From assembly GCA_022732315.1 (NCBI GenBank), contig JAIJUV010000039.1, forward strand, positions 1 to 17,106: a DNA stretch of 17,106 nt, given 5' to 3'. The notes under the pieces are model-generated. The model was given only the letters and a program-made list of their open reading frames with translations. It made no database searches and was not told the DNA's origin. The translations under genes were made by a program, and so were the position numbers. This DNA comes from Prevotella sp. GTDB lineage: Bacteria; Bacteroidota; Bacteroidia; Bacteroidales; Bacteroidaceae. This document shows positions 7,251-14,431 of the stretch, piece after piece (the first letter of the stretch is position 1; every line of letters starts with the position of its first letter).

Positions 7251-7282
7251 CAAAGTTACGACAAATATCCGTTATAAGCAAA
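7251..7282 (-). promoter_or_regulatory. Promoter of the 120-residue membrane protein gene
   Basis: On the minus strand, TTTG (7282-7279) lies exactly 20 bases before TAACTTTG (7258-7251), both perfect matches. The gene-free stretch 7113-7477 holds only this promoter, its leader of about 130 bases and the gltA terminator. Stop codons are frequent in all frames and I see no small gene there. Confidence 0.75.
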
Positions 7283-7383
7283 TAAAATCCCTTTAAAACT
7301 CAAACATTTAACACTCTTTAAATAAAAATCTTCGTTTCAAACAGAACTTTACTAAATAAACTTAGAAACTACCCCATAAACAT

Positions 7384-7418
7384 AAAAAGACAATGCTCCA
7401 GCGAGCATTGTCTTTTTT
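7384..7418. terminator. Strong terminator after gltA
   Basis: AAAAAGACAATGCTC (7384-7398) and GAGCATTGTCTTTTT (7403-7417) form a perfect 15-pair hairpin with loop CAGC. A and T runs on either side let it work in both directions. It ends the acnA-gltA transcript. Confidence 0.92.
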
Positions 7419-7477
7419 ATACAATCAATCATTCTAGATGTGATGCTTTTTTATCTCGCACCCATAAAACAGTCTTT

Positions 7478-8824
7478 TTATCGCTCATCCAATGGGGTAT
7501 AATCCAACTCGCCCAGGATATTCTTGTAAGCAGGACGGATGATGCGACGACCCTCGAAGTTGAGTTCCTCGATGCGGTGGGCAGTCCAGCCCACAATACG
7601 GGCCATAGCGAAGATAGGCGTATAAATTTCCTGAGGCAGACCAATCATCTCATAGATGAAGCCGCTATAGAAGTCGAGGTTGGCGCAAGCTGGCTTGCTG
7701 CCGCCACGATGCTCCTGCAGGCACTTGATACCCTCCTGCTCTATGAGCTTCAGGAAGTTGTACTCATCCTCTCTGCCCTTCTCCTTGGCAAGTTCGCCAG
7801 CCAGTCGCTTCAGCTCTACGGCACGAGGATCGCTCAAGGTATACACGGCATGGCCGATACCATAGATAAGACCCGTCTTATCATAAGCCTCCTTATTGAG
7901 CATGCGCTTCAGGTAGATATCGAGTTCGTTGACATTGGTCCAATCCTTGATAGCCTCCTTCAGATGATGGAACATATTGATAACCTTGATGTTGGCACCA
8001 CCATGAAGAGGACCCTTCAAGCTACCGATACCGGCAGCAATAGAGCTGTAGGTATCCGTGCGGGTAGAAGAGGTGACACGCACCGTGAAGGTAGAGTTGT
8101 TACCACCACCATGCTCTGCCTGAATGATGAGGAGCAGATCGAGCATACGCGCATCCAGCTCAGAGTAGTTCTCGTGCTTCATCATATAGAGGAAATTCTC
8201 TGCGATAGAGAGATTCTCGCGTGGATGGCGAATGTGCAAGCTTCTGCCCTGCACAGAGTGACGATAGATGTTGTATGCATAGGCGATGATGGTTGGGAAC
8301 TTCGCAATCAGCTCCACACTCTGACGCATCAGGTTGTCGCGGCTGATATCGTCAGGGTTCGGATCGAAGGTGTACATTTCGAGCACGCAACGAGCCAGGA
8401 TGTTCATGATGTTAGAACCCTCCAGTTCGATGATGTGAGTAATGGTACGGTGGTCGAGCGGCATGTTGTCGTTGAGGAGTTCCTTGAAAGCCTCCAGCTC
8501 CTCTTTATCCGGCAGCTGACCGGAAAGGAGCAGGAAGGCAACCTCCTCGAAACCGAATCGTTTCTCCTTCAAGAGAGGAGTAACGAGGTCGTCAAGCTCG
8601 TAGCCACGATAATAGAGCTTACCCTCGGTAGGCTTCAGCTTGCCATTCTCATCGCGTTCGTAACCCACAACGTTACCGATGTTGGTCAGTCCGACCAGCA
8701 CACCAGAGCCATCCTCATTACGAAGTCCACGCTTCACGTTGAACTTGGTAAATGCCTCCTTATCTATCTTGCATGAGTTCTTTACCTCATCGCTTAATTT
8801 ATATATCAAATACTCTTTATTCAT
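7478..8824 (-). CDS. gltA: Citrate synthase
   Basis: The gene encodes 448 residues. It condenses acetyl-CoA and oxaloacetate into citrate in the cytoplasm, the entry step of the TCA cycle. Active-site residues of the family are present: H238 in EHGGG, H274 in GPLHGGAN, H325 in GIGHAVYTLSDPRA with nearby Arg334, and D384 in ANLDFYSG. The large domain covers roughly 1-285 and 390-448, and the small domain lies between. It follows the aconitase gene in the same direction with only 54 bases between, and no promoter is visible in that gap, so the two are probably one transcript. In Bacteroides an isocitrate dehydrogenase gene usually sits in this cluster; it is absent here. A strong terminator follows the stop. 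Confidence 0.95.
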   Translation of the reverse strand: MNKEYLIYKLSDEVKNSCKIDKEAFTKFNVKRGLRNEDGSGVLVGLTNIGNVVGYERDENGKLKPTEGKLYYRGYELDDLVTPLLKEKRFGFEEVAFLLLSGQLPDKEELEAFKELLNDNMPLDHRTITHIIELEGSNIMNILARCVLEMYTFDPNPDDISRDNLMRQSVELIAKFPTIIAYAYNIYRHSVQGRSLHIRHPRENLSIAENFLYMMKHENYSELDARMLDLLLIIQAEHGGGNNSTFTVRVTSSTRTDTYSSIAAGIGSLKGPLHGGANIKVINMFHHLKEAIKDWTNVNELDIYLKRMLNKEAYDKTGLIYGIGHAVYTLSDPRAVELKRLAGELAKEKGREDEYNFLKLIEQEGIKCLQEHRGGSKPACANLDFYSGFIYEMIGLPQEIYTPIFAMARIVGWTAHRIEELNFEGRRIIRPAYKNILGELDYTPLDER

Positions 8825-8866
8825 AACTGTTACTTTTTAAGTTGCATGGCACAAACTGTTACTTTT
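8825..8866 (-). repeat. Duplicated leader segment with a five-codon mini-ORF between acnA and gltA
   Basis: The 13 bases AACTGTTACTTTT occur at 8825-8837 and 8854-8866, 29 bases apart. On the minus strand each reads as the leader AAAAGTAACAGTT. The copy nearest gltA directly abuts its ATG; the other precedes ATG CAA CTT AAA AAG TAA (8847-8830). Translation of the mini-ORF is unproven. Confidence 0.55.
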
Positions 8867-8878
8867 CCTGCTGCAAGA

Positions 8879-11137
8879 TTACTTCTTTGCAGCAAAGTTC
8901 AATGCAGAACCAGCCTTGAACCATGCAATCTGTGTATCATTATAAGTATGCTCTACCTCAAAACTATCCTCAGAACCTTCCTTGTGCTTCAGGGTAATGG
9001 TGAGTTTAGAACCTGGCGCAAACTCCTTCAGTCCGGTGAGTGAGATGCGGTCGTCTTCCTGTACCTTATTATAATCATCCTTGTTGCAGAATGTAAGGGC
9101 GAGCATACCCTGCTTCTTCAAGTTGGTTTCGTGAATACGGGCGAAGCTCTTGGCAAGAATCACCTTCACGTTCAGGAAACGAGGTTCCATGGCTGCATGC
9201 TCACGAGATGAGCCTTCACCGTAGTTATCCTCAGCCACCACGATGCTGCTGATGCCCTGCGCCTTGTAAGCCTTGGCTGCGGTAGAAACCTCCACATACT
9301 TGCCATCCAACTGGTTCTTCACCTTGTTGCTCTCGCCATTGAAGGCGTTGACGGCACCCATCAGCAGGTTGTCAGAGATGTTCTGAAGATGTCCACGGAA
9401 CTTCAACCATGGTCCAGCCATAGAGATGTGGTCGGTGGTACACTTACCCTCGGTCTTGATGAGGAGAGGCATATCTACCAGATCCTTACCATCCCAAGGA
9501 GCGAATGGAGCCAGCTTCTGCAGGCGGTTGCTGTCTGGAGCAATCACTACCTCGATGTTGGCATTCGCCTCGCTAGGAGCGATGAAGCCCTTGTCCTCCA
9601 CGGCGAATCCCTTAGGAGGGAAGGTGAAACCGGTAGGCGCATCGAGCTTCACGCTGTTGCCATCCTTATCTAATAAGGTATCGGTGGCTGGATTGAAATC
9701 CAGACGGCCGGCAATGGTGAGAGCCACGGTGAGCTCAGGGCTGCCGATGAAGGCAAATGTATTAGGGTTGCCATCTGCACGACGACGGAAGTTTCTATTG
9801 AAAGAAGTAACGATGGCATTCTTGCGGGTGTTGTCATCGGTATGACGCTTCCACTGTCCGATGCAAGGACCGCAGGCATTGGTCATGATCAAGGCTCCAA
9901 TCTTCTTGAAGTCATCGAGGATTCCGTCACGCTCGGCAGTATAGCGAATCTGCTCAGAACCAGGGTTGATGATAAGCTGACCCTTTACCTGGATTCCCTT
10001 CTCGTAAGCCTGTCGGGCTACACTTGCCGCACGAGCCAAGTCCTGATAGGAAGAGTTGGTACAGCTACCTACCAATCCCACTTCAACAACCATTGGATAG
10101 TCGTTGGCAGGTCCCTTCGCCTTCATGTGAGAGATAGGAGTTGCTGCATCCGGAGTAAACGGACCATTGAGATGTGGCTCCACCTTAGAGAGGTCGATTT
10201 CTACAATCTGGTCGTAGAAAGCAGCCGGATTGGCAAGTACCTCATCGTCGGCACGAAGCTCGGCAGCGTTCTTCTGGGCAAGAGAAGCAATCTCCTCACG
10301 ACCCGTCTTGCGGAGATATTCGCTGGCATTCTGGTCGAATGGGAAGATAGAGCAGGTAGCACCCAGCTCTGCACCCATGTTGCAGATAGTAGCCTTACCC
10401 GTGGTAGAGATGCTATCCAAACCCTCGCCAAAGTATTCGAGGATGGCATTGGTACCGCCCTTCACGGTGAGGATGCCCAGGATTTCGAGAATCACATCCT
10501 TAGGAGTAGCCCAACCGGAAAGCTTGCCTGTGAGATGCACACCGATGAGGCGTGGCATCTTGAGCTCCCAAGGCTGACCTGTAAGCACATCCACGGCATC
10601 GGCACCACCAACACCCACGGCTACCATACCGAGACCGCCGGCGTTTGGGGTATGGGAGTCAGTACCCACCATCATACCTCCCGGGAAGGCATAGTTCTCA
10701 AGTACCACCTGATGGATGATACCAGCACCTGGTCCCCAGAATCCGATGTGATATTTCTGAGATACCGACTTCAGGAAGTCATATACCTCTTTATTAGTCT
10801 TGCATGCCTCAGGCAGGTCTTGTGTAGCACCCACGTCGGCACGAATCAAGTGATCGCAATGTACTGATGCAGGCACTGCCACCTTGTCCTTACCGGCGTT
10901 CATAAACTGCAAGAGCGCCATCTGAGCAGTAGCATCCTGCATCGCCACGCGGTTAGGTCGGAAATCCACATATTCTACTCCTCTTTTATATGGTCGCAAC
11001 TCAGATGGGTCGAAAAGATGCGCAAAGAGCACCTTCTCGGCGTAAGTGAGAGGTCGTTTTACAGTAGCTTTCGCCTGTTTTACACTTTCCGAATACGAAG
11101 CATAAAAGCTTCTCAGCATTTCAATGTCCAGTATCAT
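8879..11137 (-). CDS. acnA: Aconitate hydratase (aconitase, mitochondrial-type)
   Basis: The gene encodes 752 residues from the ATG at 11137. An upstream GTG at 11182 and an ATG at 11164 would add residues not seen in the family, whereas [15 protein letters not shown] matches the usual opening. It isomerises citrate to isocitrate in the cytoplasm using a 4Fe-4S cluster held by C359 (GSCTNSS), C422 and C425 ([10 protein letters not shown]). Substrate-site features include [15 protein letters not shown] (156-170) and [16 protein letters not shown] (445-460). The C-terminal swivel domain carries [18 protein letters not shown]. The length matches the roughly 750-residue mitochondrial-type group, not the roughly 890-residue AcnA or AcnB proteins of enterobacteria. 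It is the first gene of a two-gene unit with gltA, so both consecutive TCA steps are co-expressed. Confidence 0.93.
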   Translation of the reverse strand: MILDIEMLRSFYASYSESVKQAKATVKRPLTYAEKVLFAHLFDPSELRPYKRGVEYVDFRPNRVAMQDATAQMALLQFMNAGKDKVAVPASVHCDHLIRADVGATQDLPEACKTNKEVYDFLKSVSQKYHIGFWGPGAGIIHQVVLENYAFPGGMMVGTDSHTPNAGGLGMVAVGVGGADAVDVLTGQPWELKMPRLIGVHLTGKLSGWATPKDVILEILGILTVKGGTNAILEYFGEGLDSISTTGKATICNMGAELGATCSIFPFDQNASEYLRKTGREEIASLAQKNAAELRADDEVLANPAAFYDQIVEIDLSKVEPHLNGPFTPDAATPISHMKAKGPANDYPMVVEVGLVGSCTNSSYQDLARAASVARQAYEKGIQVKGQLIINPGSEQIRYTAERDGILDDFKKIGALIMTNACGPCIGQWKRHTDDNTRKNAIVTSFNRNFRRRADGNPNTFAFIGSPELTVALTIAGRLDFNPATDTLLDKDGNSVKLDAPTGFTFPPKGFAVEDKGFIAPSEANANIEVVIAPDSNRLQKLAPFAPWDGKDLVDMPLLIKTEGKCTTDHISMAGPWLKFRGHLQNISDNLLMGAVNAFNGESNKVKNQLDGKYVEVSTAAKAYKAQGISSIVVAEDNYGEGSSREHAAMEPRFLNVKVILAKSFARIHETNLKKQGMLALTFCNKDDYNKVQEDDRISLTGLKEFAPGSKLTITLKHKEGSEDSFEVEHTYNDTQIAWFKAGSALNFAAKK

Positions 11138-11170
11138 CTTATTCACTATTATTAAATTAACCATGCACTC

Positions 11171-11184
11171 GTGTGTACGCACAC
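11171..11184 (-). other. Small hairpin in the acnA leader
   Basis: GTGTG (11171-11175) pairs with CACAC (11180-11184) around a four-base loop. In the minus transcript it lies within the roughly 85-base leader, ahead of the chosen ATG. Five GC-rich pairs are enough to fold, but no role is claimed. Confidence 0.3.
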
Positions 11185-11226
11185 CATTTTTCTATGCGAT
11201 GTACCCTAATCGAGCGATTTTGTTTG

Positions 11227-11234
11227 CAAATATA
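11227..11234 (-). promoter_or_regulatory. -7 box of the acnA-gltA unit
   Basis: The minus strand reads TATATTTG (11234-11227), a match to TAnnTTTG. No clear TTTG lies at the right distance upstream, so the -33 element is weak. It predicts a leader of about 85 bases. Confidence 0.5.
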
Positions 11235-11315
11235 CGACTTTTTCTTCAAATAGTAGCACATTTTCACGATTATTTATCATTTTGCTATTAAATTTCTTTG
11301 TTTTTGATGAATTTG

Positions 11316-11331
11316 TTGCATATTTATGCAA
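11316..11331. promoter_or_regulatory. 16-base palindrome in the acnA/trmD divergent region; possible operator
   Basis: TTGCATA (11316-11322) and TATGCAA (11325-11331) are perfect inverted arms around TT. The site sits between the acnA and trmD promoters in a gene-free stretch of about 350 bases. The symmetry suits a dimeric regulator, but no regulator is known for it. The same stretch also holds the two promoters, a nested inverted repeat (11359-11397) and paired A-tracts (11400-11430). I see no gene in it. Confidence 0.4.
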
Positions 11332-11358
11332 TAATCAACCTTATTTTGGTGCCAACAC

Positions 11359-11397
11359 GCTAAAATTACGATTTTCAAGCAAACCGCTTGTTTTAGC
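11359..11397. repeat. Nested inverted repeat upstream of trmD
   Basis: The outer arms GCTAAAA (11359-11365) and TTTTAGC (11391-11397) enclose inner arms CAAGC (11376-11380) and GCTTG (11386-11390). There is a 10-base asymmetric bulge on the left side. It lies upstream of both divergent transcripts, so it is not a terminator of any annotated gene. Confidence 0.4.
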
Positions 11398-11446
11398 TGC
11401 AAAAAACAAATTTTCGGCTCAAAAAACAAAGAAAAGATGAAAAAGA

Positions 11447-11478
11447 TTTGGAACTTACTACATTATTTATTAATTTTG
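11447..11478 (+). promoter_or_regulatory. Promoter of trmD, nearly abutting its start codon
   Basis: TTTG (11447-11450), 20 bases, then TAATTTTG (11471-11478): a perfect match to the Bacteroidota consensus. Only eight bases separate the -7 box from the trmD ATG at 11487, so the transcript should be leaderless or nearly so. Confidence 0.78.
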
Positions 11479-11486
11479 CAGATGAT

Positions 11487-12164
11487 ATGAGAATAGACAT
11501 TATTACAGTATTACCAGAGATGCTGGAAGGCTTCTTTAACGAGTCGATTCTGGCACGCGCGCAGAAGAAGGGTCTCGCAGAGATTCATCTGCACAACTTG
11601 CGCGACTATACATTAGATAAATGGAAGCGAGTGGACGACTATCCATACGGTGGAAGTGCCGGCATGGTGATGCAATGCGAGCCTATCGACCGATGCATCA
11701 CGGCACTGAAGGCAGAACGTGAGTACGACGACGTGATCTACGTATCTCCTGACGGCGAAACCTTCAACCAGAAGATAGCCAACGAAATGTCGCTGGGTGG
11801 CAACCTCATCATCCTTTGTGGTCACTACAAGGGAATAGACCAGCGTGTGCGCGACCACCTCATCACCCGCGAAATCAGCGTGGGCGACTATGTGCTCACA
11901 GGTGGAGAGCTTGCAGCAGCAATTATCTCGGATGCGGTGATCAGACTGGTACCGGGCGTTATCAGCGACGAGCAGAGTGCCCTATCCGACTGTTTCCAGG
12001 ACGATATCCTCTCAGCTCCTATCTACACCCGCCCATCCGACTACAAGGGTTGGAAGGTACCGGAGATTCTGCTGAGCGGCAACGAAGCCAAGATTCGCCA
12101 ATGGGAGTTCGACCAGGCCATGGAGCGAACCAAGCGCCTGCGCCCAGACCTGCTTGAGGAATAA
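11487..12164 (+). CDS. trmD: tRNA (guanine-N1-)-methyltransferase TrmD
   Basis: The gene encodes 225 residues from the ATG at 11487. An in-frame upstream start at 11448 lies between the -33 and -7 boxes and is rejected. [12 protein letters not shown] is the usual TrmD opening. The N-terminal SPOUT domain contains [12 protein letters not shown] (51-62) and the trefoil-knot SAM site [12 protein letters not shown] (110-121) and [13 protein letters not shown] (131-143). D134 probably aligns with the catalytic Asp of E. coli TrmD. The C-terminal tRNA-binding domain is about 165-225. The enzyme methylates N1 of G37 in tRNAs reading CNN and some other codons, preventing +1 frameshifts, and acts as a cytoplasmic dimer. 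There is no rimM or rplS next to it, unlike the enterobacterial operon. No terminator follows, so read-through into the next genes is possible. Confidence 0.95.
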   Translation: MRIDIITVLPEMLEGFFNESILARAQKKGLAEIHLHNLRDYTLDKWKRVDDYPYGGSAGMVMQCEPIDRCITALKAEREYDDVIYVSPDGETFNQKIANEMSLGGNLIILCGHYKGIDQRVRDHLITREISVGDYVLTGGELAAAIISDAVIRLVPGVISDEQSALSDCFQDDILSAPIYTRPSDYKGWKVPEILLSGNEAKIRQWEFDQAMERTKRLRPDLLEE

Positions 12165-12255
12165 ACAACAATTAACATAAAGTTCTTAGGCGCAGCGAAA
12201 AAGACCAGACTGTACCATAAGAAAATAACTAATAAATGGTCTATCAGTTAGAATT

Positions 12256-12546
12256 ATGGAACAAAACCATTTAGAACAACAAGTTTCTACACCTATGCCA
12301 CCTAAACCAGACAACAATATGGTTTTGGCAATTGCTTGCACCGTATGCTGCTGCTTACCATTTGGTATAGTTGGTATCATTAAGGCTAGTAAAGTTAATG
12401 GACTTTACCTAACAAAGCAATACGAAGCCGCTGCTCTGATGGCACAAGATGCCAAGAAATGGAGTATTATCGGTATTGTTGTTGGTCTCGTTATCCAAGT
12501 GATTTATGTCATCTTTTACGGTGCAGCAATAGCATCTCAATTGTAA
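12256..12546 (+). CDS. CD225/dispanin-family small membrane protein
   Basis: The gene encodes 96 residues. A hydrophilic N-terminus (MEQNHLEQQVSTPMPPKPDN) is followed by the first hydrophobic segment at about 22-44 with the Cys-rich CD225 hallmark CCCLPFGIVGIIKASKVN (31-48). A loop LYLTKQYEAAALMAQDAKKW (50-69) follows, with the conserved pattern of Tyr, Ala and Lys residues, and then a second TM at about 70-92. This is the same family fold as vertebrate IFITM proteins, though bacterial members have no established function. The gene is first of three co-oriented genes (DUF2752 one base later, then TM2). It has no recognisable promoter in the 91 bases after trmD. Base composition is strikingly AT-rich compared with trmD. 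Confidence 0.85.
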   Translation: MEQNHLEQQVSTPMPPKPDNNMVLAIACTVCCCLPFGIVGIIKASKVNGLYLTKQYEAAALMAQDAKKWSIIGIVVGLVIQVIYVIFYGAAIASQL

Positions 12547-12547
12547 A

Positions 12548-12925
12548 TTGAAATACATCAATAAATACACTCTATTAATAATAGTTATCATTGGTCTGCC
12601 TTTGCTATACAAATACAACCCTTCAGAGTATTGGTTTTGGCCAAAGTGCCCTATCAAGATTTTGACAGGATTAAATTGTCCCGCTTGTGGAATACAAAGG
12701 TTTATTCATGCTGCACTGCAAGGAAATTTAGCTAAAGCATACCAATATAACTATTATTTACTATATGCATTACCATATTTTATATTAGTAGTGATATCAT
12801 ATTATTTGCCTGACAGCAAAACAAAGACAAAGATGAAAAATATATTTGAGAGCAACATAGCTATAAGAATATATGTAACAACATTTTTTATTTGGTTTAT
12901 AGTCAGAAACATATTAAACATATAA
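12548..12925 (+). CDS. DUF2752-family membrane protein with a TTG start
   Basis: The gene encodes 125 residues. The DUF2752 signature is clear: a conserved WPKCP (31-35), then LTGLNCPACGIQR (39-51), giving C34, C44 and C47 with the pattern C-x9-C-x2-C, then ALQGN and AYQYNYY. TM segments are at about 7-22, 68-87 and 104-122. The start must be non-ATG. In frame, a TAG occurs at 12530-12532 and no ATG lies between it and the conserved core, so TTG at 12548, one base after the CD225 stop, is chosen. That spacing suggests translational coupling. DUF2752 proteins have no known activity; the clustered Cys residues could bind metal or form disulfides (inference). The coding sequence is very AT-rich. 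Confidence 0.82.
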   Translation: MKYINKYTLLIIVIIGLPLLYKYNPSEYWFWPKCPIKILTGLNCPACGIQRFIHAALQGNLAKAYQYNYYLLYALPYFILVVISYYLPDSKTKTKMKNIFESNIAIRIYVTTFFIWFIVRNILNI

Positions 12926-12935
12926 AACTTAATGT

Positions 12936-13280
12936 ATGGAACAACAACAAGTAGAACAACTTATTGCGATATATGGAAACAAGTTGCCTATTGAATCCAT
13001 CTTTACTGTAAGGGAAAAATTACTGTCTATGGATTACAATACAGCTAGTATTATTTTAGCACAAGCCAAAGACCCAACAATTTCAATCATATTGTCAATC
13101 ATAGTTGGATCATGGGGAATCGACAGAATTTACATTGGTGATGTGGGATTAGGTATCATCAAATTGCTAACATGTGGAGGTTGTGGCATTTGGTGGCTCA
13201 TTGATCTATTTCTAATCATGGATGCCACCAAACGGAAGAATCTGTTGCAAATAACAGAAATTTACGGAGCACCAGCATAA
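12936..13280 (+). CDS. TM2-domain membrane protein
   Basis: The gene encodes 114 residues. An N-terminal soluble helical part (1-47) precedes the TM2 domain (about 48-96). TM1 is SIILSIIVGSWG (50-61), followed by the conserved DRIYIGD (63-69) in the turn, LGIIKLLTCGGCGIWWLIDLFLI (72-94) with the GGCG motif, then basic KRK. TM2 proteins occur in bacteria and eukaryotes, but bacterial roles are not settled. It starts ten bases after DUF2752 and is the last gene of the set, closed by a terminator. Its start, MEQQQVEQLI, resembles the CD225 protein's MEQNHLEQQV at both protein and DNA level. Confidence 0.87.
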   Translation: MEQQQVEQLIAIYGNKLPIESIFTVREKLLSMDYNTASIILAQAKDPTISIILSIIVGSWGIDRIYIGDVGLGIIKLLTCGGCGIWWLIDLFLIMDATKRKNLLQITEIYGAPA

Positions 13281-13285
13281 ATTGA

Positions 13286-13345
13286 AATATAGCTTGCCCG
13301 TTGCCTGGAATTCCAGAGAAAGAGCAAGCTATATTCATTTTTATT
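13286..13345 (+). terminator. Terminator of the CD225-DUF2752-TM2 unit, with an inner palindrome
   Basis: AATATAGCTTGC (13286-13297) pairs with GCAAGCTATATT (13324-13335), followed by a T-rich tail. The 26-base loop contains the perfect palindrome CTGGAATTCCAG (13305-13316), so the RNA would be branched. Only the plus strand has a good T-run. Confidence 0.75.
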
Positions 13346-13358
13346 ATTATAGTTCATT

Positions 13359-14201
13359 TTACAGATATTTCTCGCAGAAAGCTTCACCCAGCAAGAAGCC
13401 CTCTTCATAAAGCCGTTCAAGCTTGGCTGTATCCTTCTCAATGCGCTCTACCTCCATCGGGCGAACCGGGCGAATACAGGTAATCTTTCCTGCAGCCTCC
13501 AGATCATCGACCAGTTGAATCTGCTCATTATAAGCCCTGTGGCGACGGCTCAGTGCCACTCGCAGACGCGGATAGTTCTTATATAAATAAGGTAGCTTTC
13601 TATCCTTACCGGTATCCCTCCACCCCTTGTTACGGGTCAGGATAACCACATTATGCTCAAACCCCTTATCAAAGGCACGCTGCACAGGAATACTATCGGC
13701 TATGCCACCATCCAACATCGGAATGCCATCCACATTCACAATCTTACTCACATAGGGCAGACTGCTGGAAGCACGCACGATATCAAGGGCACGCTGACGG
13801 TCGTGGTTCTCCGAAAGATACATCGGCAGTCCCGTAAGACAATTGGTGGTAACCATTTCGAAGCCATCGGCATATTTAAAAAAGGTGTCGAAATCATAAG
13901 GAAGCAACTGGTTCGGGAACTTATCATAAAGCAACTTACGGTCGAAGATACATCCCTGGGTAACGAGATGGCGAATACCTATATACTGATAACGCGCCAA
14001 ATAATCAATGTTTGAAATTCGGGCACGGCGAGGCTGACGGCTTATATACGACATGCCATTGCAGGCTCCAGCCGATACCGCCACCATGTAAGGAAAGTAC
14101 ACATCATGCTTCATGAAGGCATCCAGCACACCACTGGTGAATACACCACGCATGCCTCCACCCTCTAATACCAATCCTGTATTTCTCAATTTTATCTTCA
14201 T
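13359..14201 (-). CDS. Patatin-like phospholipase/acyl hydrolase
   Basis: The gene encodes 280 residues. The patatin core has the oxyanion motif GGGMRG (14-19). The nucleophile elbow is AVSAGACNG (41-49) with Ser43. The dyad Asp165 lies in LDGGIADSIPVQRA. Residues from about 175 to 280, rich in Arg and Lys, match the C-terminal extension of the YjjU-type bacterial patatins. There is no signal peptide or TM segment, so it is probably cytoplasmic and may act on lysophospholipids or other acyl esters (inference from the family). The first Gly of the usual GxSxG is Ala41, a mild departure. It is monocistronic on the minus strand, convergent with the TM2 gene and divergent from the aminopeptidase gene. 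Confidence 0.87.
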   Translation of the reverse strand: MKIKLRNTGLVLEGGGMRGVFTSGVLDAFMKHDVYFPYMVAVSAGACNGMSYISRQPRRARISNIDYLARYQYIGIRHLVTQGCIFDRKLLYDKFPNQLLPYDFDTFFKYADGFEMVTTNCLTGLPMYLSENHDRQRALDIVRASSSLPYVSKIVNVDGIPMLDGGIADSIPVQRAFDKGFEHNVVILTRNKGWRDTGKDRKLPYLYKNYPRLRVALSRRHRAYNEQIQLVDDLEAAGKITCIRPVRPMEVERIEKDTAKLERLYEEGFLLGEAFCEKYL

Positions 14202-14364
14202 AACTGTTTAACTGCTTTTTATTCTTCAATTATAGCTTTCAATCTGATAGCAAACATGCAATAAACAAGCGTATTCTTTACGATTTTCATTACAATTTAC
14301 CATCAAAAAGCGCATGAATGTATTAATTATTTATAAATTCACACGAATATTTTATTTTTGCTTG

Positions 14365-14372
14365 CAAAGATA
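14365..14372 (-). promoter_or_regulatory. Candidate -7 box for the patatin gene
   Basis: The minus strand reads TATCTTTG (14372-14365), a match to TAnnTTTG, but no TTTG at the right spacing was found. It would give a long leader of about 160 bases, so a closer, non-consensus promoter is possible. Confidence 0.35.
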
Positions 14373-14395
14373 ATACATTTTTGCGAAATATTTGC

Positions 14396-14403
14396 TAACT
14401 TTG
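14396..14403 (+). promoter_or_regulatory. Candidate -7 box for the aminopeptidase gene
   Basis: TAACTTTG (14396-14403) matches the -7 consensus and lies 28 bases before the ATG at 14432. The -33 element is not clear. A second -7-like TATTTTTG is at 14353-14360. Confidence 0.5.
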
Positions 14404-14431
14404 CAGCAAAATAAAGTAAAATTCTAAAAAT

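Noticed and set aside
7577..8776. A 399-codon open frame on the plus strand opposite gltA
   Set aside because: It lies wholly antisense to a complete citrate synthase with all active-site residues. The translation lacks any family motif, and there is no plus-strand promoter ahead of it.
9842..10867. A 341-codon open frame on the plus strand opposite acnA
   Set aside because: It is antisense to the aconitase Fe-S domain. It is an artefact of codon bias, with no recognisable domain.
11138..11182. Longer aconitase start (GTG at 11182 or ATG at 11164)
   Set aside because: The extra residues have no family counterpart, whereas the ATG at 11137 begins exactly where homologues begin.
11448..11486. 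Longer TrmD start at 11448
   Set aside because: The extra codons lie across the promoter -33 to -7 interval. The protein from 11487 starts with the standard TrmD sequence.
12202..12242. Inverted repeat AGACCA...TGGTCT ahead of the CD225 gene
   Set aside because: There are only six pairs with a loop of about 29 bases and no T-run. It is too weak to call a terminator or operator.
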